Positions 6,577 through 8,132 of a DNA stretch of 8,132 nt are shown here, piece after piece. The translations under genes and the position numbers were made by a program. The notes under the pieces were generated by a model. The model did not search any database. It was not told the origin of the DNA and saw only the letters and a program-made list of their open reading frames with translations. The stretch covers positions 1 through 8,132 of the forward strand of contig CAJARE010000342.1 in the NCBI GenBank assembly GCA_903944255.1. The letters are read 5' to 3'. Each line of letters starts with the position of its first letter. Position 1 is the first letter of the stretch. Source of the stretch: an uncultured beta proteobacterium (GTDB lineage Bacteria; Pseudomonadota; Gammaproteobacteria; Burkholderiales; Burkholderiaceae).

Positions 6577-7212
6577 TTACTCAATCCTGATCACAAATTG
6601 ATCTTTAGGCCTTCTGACTTTTTTCAAATTCACAAGCCAGTCTTCATCAGCCTTCCTATAGCCTATTGGCATGATGACAACACTACGTAGACCTCTTTCT
6701 TTGAGATTCAGAATGTCATCAAGTGCAGCTGGATCAAATCCTTCCATTGGAGTGGAGTCGACTTGTTCGTAGGCGGCAGCGATGAGAGCGGTTCCTAAAC
6801 CGATATAGGCCTGTTTTGCTGCATGTGTGAAATTGACCTCAGGGTCTCTTGCGGGGTAATTCTTGAGTAAGTTTTGGCGATAGGCAGTGCCAGTCTCACT
6901 CTTAAAGTTCCGAATTTCTTCAGTCATATCAAATGCATCATTGATACGCTGTGCAGTGTAGGTATCCCAAGCAGCAAAAACTAATAAATAGGAACAATCG
7001 GTTATTTGAGATTGGCCAGAGGCAATCGCTCTAATTTTTTCTCGTATAGCTTTATTACTGATTACTAGAACTTCATAAGGCTGAAGTCCGCTTGAGCTAG
7101 CGCTTAAGCGAATCGCTTCTAAGATCTGTTCAAGCTTTTCAGGTGGAACAGTTTTTGTTGCATCCATCTTTTTTGTAGCATAGCGCCACTGTAGTTTATC
7201 AACGAGACTCAT
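6577..7212 (-). CDS. Nitroreductase family FMN oxidoreductase (NfsB-like)
   Basis: A cytoplasmic flavoenzyme using NAD(P)H to reduce nitroaromatics, quinones or similar acceptors; the physiological substrate is unknown. 211 residues, close to the roughly 217 of NfsB. FMN-contact landmarks are Arg10-Tyr-Ala-Thr-Lys14 near the N-terminus, SASSSGLQPYEVLV (37-50, the equivalent of the family's S...NxQPW loop), and the C-terminal GLRSVVIMPIGYRKADED (174-191). The ending NLKKVRRPKDQFV carries further basic residues usual at the phosphate site. The start is secure: AAAGGAA on the minus strand (7218-7224) lies 5 nt before the ATG. It is transcribed toward the Bug operon, meeting it at the 6506-6547 hairpin, and is separated from the upstream DUF6671 gene by 120 nt, so it probably has its own promoter. 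Confidence 0.92.
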   Translation of the reverse strand: MSLVDKLQWRYATKKMDATKTVPPEKLEQILEAIRLSASSSGLQPYEVLVISNKAIREKIRAIASGQSQITDCSYLLVFAAWDTYTAQRINDAFDMTEEIRNFKSETGTAYRQNLLKNYPARDPEVNFTHAAKQAYIGLGTALIAAAYEQVDSTPMEGFDPAALDDILNLKERGLRSVVIMPIGYRKADEDWLVNLKKVRRPKDQFVIRIE

Positions 7213-7232
7213 TCATATTCCTTTAAGAGTTA

Positions 7233-7246
7233 ATTGCTAAAGCAAT
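7233..7246. repeat. Perfect dyad in the nitroreductase leader
   Basis: ATTGCT (7233-7238) and AGCAAT (7241-7246) are 6-base inverted arms separated by 2 nt. On the minus strand they lie just upstream of the ribosome site and downstream of a possible -10 box TAAAAT (7253-7258, five of six matches, no convincing -35). Position and symmetry suit an operator for the nitroreductase gene; the regulator is unknown. Confidence 0.35.
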
Positions 7247-7301
7247 ACCCCTAATTTTAGATGAAATAGCGCTTAAAAACTGATTGTGTCTATGTTAGAG
7301 C

Positions 7302-7318
7302 TAGGTCACCTATGTAGG
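7302..7318. repeat. Alternating TAGG/CCTA half-sites in the 7213-7332 gap
   Basis: TAGG (7302-7305), CCTA (7309-7312) and TAGG (7315-7318) form two overlapping palindromes: TAGGT-C-ACCTA and CCTA-TG-TAGG. A direct repeat CTATGT (7290-7295 and 7310-7315), spaced 20 bp or about two helical turns, overlaps them. This could be a multi-site operator upstream of the nitroreductase gene or part of the 3' end of the DUF6671 transcript. It is a weak signal. Confidence 0.3.
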
Positions 7319-7332
7319 CGGTTTAGTTGGTA

Positions 7333-8132
7333 TCACGGATTACAGTGATGACATTTTGATGGATCTGCAAACTTGAGGACCTTCATACCTTCAGTCTCTT
7401 TATGAGTGCATTTTAAACAAGTCCAAATTTTGGCAATCTCTTCATTAGTAGGTAATCCACAGGCATTACAGGGCAGCCCACGCTGGATATCGTTCACCCA
7501 AAATCCTGGTGCGTGGCATTGAGGACACAAAGAAGTCATCTTATTGGCTAGATTGATCGTAGCCTTTCGAATATTCTCCATTCTGGTTGGGTTTGCAAAT
7601 GCACGCAAATCGTTTTCTACATAAATGACACCTTTTGTCGACAGGGATTTTGCCCACTCAAAAGCATCCTTCAGATTGGTAAGATCCTGAATTCCTTTTC
7701 TCGACTGTGGGTGGTATTCATCCGTTGGTTTAAGAACTAAATAATGGGATGGGAACAGTGCAGAGTCAGCAAACTTTTGAAGCTCCTCCCAATGACTGAG
7801 GCAGGCATTATCGTTTTGTGCGGGTGCTCCAGAAAAACCAGTGATTTCTAATTGATGTTGATGGTCAATGAGGATAACTAGCTCATTATTCCAAGGCATG
7901 ATCCCGGCGTATGGATCATTTATAAAAGCACCCTCATTTGCAATGCCAATATCTAAGTCTAATAACTCCATACCCAAAACAACTTTTTTACGAGCCGCAT
8001 CTAATTGGCTGCCATATCGAGGCGTTTCCTGCGTGAAGGTTCCTAGAAGATCAGTGTCATAAGCATCGGTATGCTCAATAAGGCAGCCTGTTTGAGGCTC
8101 TAACACTGATGCAATGACTTTTTCTTTCTGAT
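7333..8132 (-). CDS. DUF6671-type protein with C-terminal zinc ribbons, 5' end cut by window edge
   Basis: A protein of unknown function that I recognise as DUF6671-like. The frame stays open to the right edge: eight codons (QKEKVIAS) precede the GTG at 8106, and the text matches the family N-terminus, so the start lies beyond 8132. Numbering from that GTG, landmarks are HTDAYDTDLLGTFTQETPR (12-30), IANEGAFINDP (55-65), ELVILID (75-81), KPTDEYHPQSRKGI (126-139) and the highly typical DLRAFANPTRMENIRKAT (166-183). Four CxxC pairs follow at Cys194/197, 213/216, 230/233 and 252/255, which could bind two zinc ions. There is no signal peptide or membrane segment in the visible part, so a cytoplasmic location is likely. 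An enzyme or nucleic-acid-linked role is possible, but nothing here decides it. It shares the strand with the nitroreductase gene downstream, with 120 nt between them. Confidence 0.8.
   Translation of the reverse strand, partial: QKEKVIASVLEPQTGCLIEHTDAYDTDLLGTFTQETPRYGSQLDAARKKVVLGMELLDLDIGIANEGAFINDPYAGIMPWNNELVILIDHQHQLEITGFSGAPAQNDNACLSHWEELQKFADSALFPSHYLVLKPTDEYHPQSRKGIQDLTNLKDAFEWAKSLSTKGVIYVENDLRAFANPTRMENIRKATINLANKMTSLCPQCHAPGFWVNDIQRGLPCNACGLPTNEEIAKIWTCLKCTHKETEGMKVLKFADPSKCHHCNP

Noticed and set aside
7868..8062. Plus-strand 64-codon frame opposite the DUF6671 gene
   Set aside because: It lies antisense within conserved coding sequence and shows no domain-like content.

Overview
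The window reads as chromosomal DNA of an AT-leaning betaproteobacterium, most likely Burkholderiales and plausibly Polynucleobacter-like. The clues are two Bug-type (tripartite tricarboxylate transporter, TTT) periplasmic binding proteins beside a family III CoA-transferase, a gene mix typical of that order, together with the low GC by eye. The taxonomic guess is inference, since no rRNA or other marker gene is present. I saw no tRNA, rRNA, CRISPR array, insertion sequence or phage gene.

Positions 1-6480 carry six genes on the plus strand: an amidase-signature hydrolase cut by the left edge; a 170-nt gap holding a broken small reading frame; a short-chain dehydrogenase/reductase (SDR); a 142-nt gap with a candidate promoter; then a tight run of a MenB/BadI-like crotonase, a CaiB/BaiF CoA-transferase and two tandem Bug binding proteins. 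The crotonase and CoA-transferase overlap by one base, the CoA-transferase and first Bug gene are 30 nt apart with a small hairpin between them, and the two Bug genes are 1 nt apart. The last four genes therefore look like one transcript, which the amidase-SDR pair may join or precede.

A reasonable reading is a catabolic module for an organic acid or amide. The Bug proteins would capture a carboxylate in the periplasm, the CoA-transferase would activate it, the crotonase would hydrate, hydrolyse or cleave the CoA thioester, the SDR would oxidise or reduce an alcohol/ketone intermediate, and the amidase would release an acid from an amide. The substrate cannot be read from the sequence. No TctA/TctB membrane components lie in the window. 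The most distinctive element is the crotonase, which has the MenB/BadI scaffold but a different set of active-site residues.

Positions 6481-8132 are organised on the minus strand, convergent with the operon across a 12-bp hairpin: an NfsB-like nitroreductase, a 120-nt gap rich in dyad symmetries, and a DUF6671-type protein with four CxxC zinc-ribbon motifs, cut by the right edge.
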